This document shows positions 4,890 to 5,955 of a stretch of 5,955 nt of DNA, one piece after another (the stretch's first letter is position 1; each line of letters starts with the position of its first letter). The position numbers were made by a program, and so were the translations under genes. The DNA lies in assembly GCA_910587275.1 (NCBI GenBank), contig CAJUMD010000146.1, positions 1-5,955 on the forward strand. Direction: 5' to 3'. The notes beneath the pieces are model-generated. The model saw only the letters and a program-made list of their open reading frames with translations, made no database searches and was not told where the DNA came from. The DNA is from an uncultured Kineothrix sp. (GTDB taxonomy: Bacteria; Bacillota; Clostridia; Lachnospirales; Lachnospiraceae).

Positions 4890-5955
4890 AAAATACAAGG
4901 GAGTTTTTGCGGTCATGGTATTAATGGCATTATTTTTCTGTTTCGGTTATGATACAGCCCGGTATTTTGACACGCAAAATACCGTAAAAGAACAGAAAGA
5001 AGATAAGGTGGAAGAACAGCAGGAAACCGTGGATACGAATCCCGTTGCGAAACAGCAGGTTGAAGAAGAAAACGAGGAACCGCCTGCAGGGGAAGAAAAG
5101 GAGAAGACCGGGGAAACTGTTGTAACGGCAGGAAGCGGGGGATGGGTGGAGAAAGAAGATACATGGGATCAGGAGTTTGAGGAATTACTGGAAGAACATG
5201 TTTTTGGGGACTGGAGATTTTCGAGGCGGATTGGGGTAATTAATGACGGATGGGTGGCTGCAGCGGAGGATGTCCCCCCCGGTAGAGTGGATTTCAGTAA
5301 GCAGGGCGTGGAGGAGATGAAAGGGATAGTCGTGCACTACGGCAGGGACAGTGCAGGGGTGGCGTGGGGCATAGACCAAACGACATTTACGGATCCAGCT
5401 GACATGGAGCTGTTTGGTACCGCCGGCGGTTTCCGGAGCATTATCCAACCGTCCTATGCATTGGGGGAGGGCACATACCGCCAGCGTGTGGTGGTTGAGG
5501 ACTTTCCGCCGGTGGAAGACTTGGTGCCGATATGTTATTCAGGTTGGAATACGGTGTGGGAAGAATTTCCAAGGGAAAGCATCCATAGAATGTACGTGGA
5601 TCCCGGGGATACGGATACCCTTTACCTGAATTTCCGCGGGCTTTGGGAGATGAAACGGGAGAAAAAGGAGCTGGCCGCCATGGATGTGGAATGCGTGCCG
5701 GACCTGACGGACGAGGAAAGGAAATTTATAGAGGAACATGTGTACGGGAAATGGAAATTCAATGCCAGGCTGTATAAACTGAAAGAAAGTGAAGGCGGCA
5801 ATGAGGGAATGCCGGATAATTTCAGCGACCAAGGGGTGGCTGAACTGATAAGCGGGAAGGGGAATTTTATATTTTTTGATATGCGCTTTACAAGTATCTC
5901 CTTTGAACAGACTGCCCTGTCCAGTCCGGGCGATGTGTACCTGTGCTTCGTTTAT
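4885..5955 (+). CDS. Exported two-domain repeat-family protein, 3' end outside window
   Basis: 357 codons are open to the window edge with no stop. Residues 5-21 form a hydrophobic export or anchor segment (VFAVMVLMALFFCF). The FFC context lacks a proper lipobox, so a lipoprotein is unlikely. Residues 30-90 are a low-complexity Glu/Lys/Gln-rich stalk. Repeat domain 1 covers 97-256: LLEEHVFGDWRFSRRI, DFSKQGVEEMKG, HYGRDS, and RMYVDPGDTDTLYLNF then GLWEMKR. Domain 2 starts at 275 (ERKFIEEHVYGKWKFNARL, NFSDQGVAEL) and is cut off. This is the intact form of the arrangement broken at 3562-4831. The domain is not recognised; aromatic G-x-W near the start and a beta-rich ending could fit a lipocalin-like barrel, which is speculation. 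It follows a relic of the immunity gene end, so it probably once sat directly behind that gene. Confidence 0.8.
   Translation, partial: MRKYKGVFAVMVLMALFFCFGYDTARYFDTQNTVKEQKEDKVEEQQETVDTNPVAKQQVEEENEEPPAGEEKEKTGETVVTAGSGGWVEKEDTWDQEFEELLEEHVFGDWRFSRRIGVINDGWVAAAEDVPPGRVDFSKQGVEEMKGIVVHYGRDSAGVAWGIDQTTFTDPADMELFGTAGGFRSIIQPSYALGEGTYRQRVVVEDFPPVEDLVPICYSGWNTVWEEFPRESIHRMYVDPGDTDTLYLNFRGLWEMKREKKELAAMDVECVPDLTDEERKFIEEHVYGKWKFNARLYKLKESEGGNEGMPDNFSDQGVAELISGKGNFIFFDMRFTSISFEQTALSSPGDVYLCFVY

Noticed and set aside
4857..4952. 31-codon ORF starting at ATG 4857 behind AAAGGAG
   Set aside because: It shares no similarity with anything in the window and overlaps the better-supported exported protein at 4885. 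It arises from the relic sequence.
5274..5280. Seven-C run as a possible phase-variation tract in the last gene
   Set aside because: The gene is in frame through it, and G/C runs of six are frequent in this window, so there is no specific sign of switching.
1..5955. tRNA, rRNA, CRISPR arrays, insertion sequences, integrase sites, terminator hairpins
   Set aside because: No cloverleaf, spaced short-repeat array, transposase or terminal inverted repeat was seen. No stem followed by a T-run was found in the gaps, which are all under 100 bases.

Overview
The window looks like accessory DNA from a Gram-positive clostridial anaerobe, most likely a Lachnospiraceae-type gut Firmicute. This rests on the purine-rich coding strand, Firmicute-type Shine-Dalgarno sites, frequent ATA, AGG and GGG codons, Gram-positive-style N-terminal export signals, and protein families (PAAR-like DUF4280, RsiV/PdaC-like) common in that group. 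The genus cannot be read from the sequence. All convincing genes lie on the + strand with short gaps and no visible internal terminator or promoter, so the window reads as the middle of one long transcription unit. Both ends cut through genes.

Layout. (1) 2-748 is the 3' part of a PAAR-like/GH19 effector (copy A). (2) 765-1514 is a secreted RsiV/PdaC-like protein (copy A), the proposed immunity partner. (3) 1515-1610 is a gap with several tiny ORFs and strong ribosome-binding sites but no clear gene. (4) 1611-2804 is a complete effector (copy B), a PAAR-like DUF4280 domain followed by a GH19 (chitinase/lysozyme-fold) domain. (5) 2824-3558 is the second RsiV/PdaC-like protein. (6) 3562-4831 is an exported two-domain protein of an unrecognised repeat family, split by a frameshift at a six-G tract. 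(7) 4885 to the window end is a paralogue of (6) with both domains in one frame, incomplete at its 3' end.

How it may work (inference). The effector has no signal peptide but has a spike-tip-type PAAR-like domain, so it would be loaded in the cytoplasm and delivered by a contractile or other specialised secretion apparatus not seen here. Its GH19 domain keeps a Glu-x8-Glu catalytic pair and would cleave peptidoglycan or a related glycan. The gene directly after it encodes an exported protein resembling the extracellular domain of RsiV, a sigma-factor regulator known to bind lysozyme, but lacking RsiV's cytoplasmic anti-sigma part. The simplest reading is a free-standing wall-hydrolase inhibitor that protects the producer. 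The effector-immunity pair is tandemly duplicated with about a 2.06 kb offset and roughly 85% protein identity. The copies differ mainly around the active site and in one immunity loop, as expected for diversifying toxin-antitoxin specificity.

A short junction sequence (gacagtgggga) recurs at 1485, 3544 and 4859, marking where cassettes were joined. The last occurrence keeps a recognisable relic of the immunity gene's 3' end overlapping the start codon of the final gene. The downstream exported repeat proteins may be further immunity proteins, but nothing in their sequence proves it.
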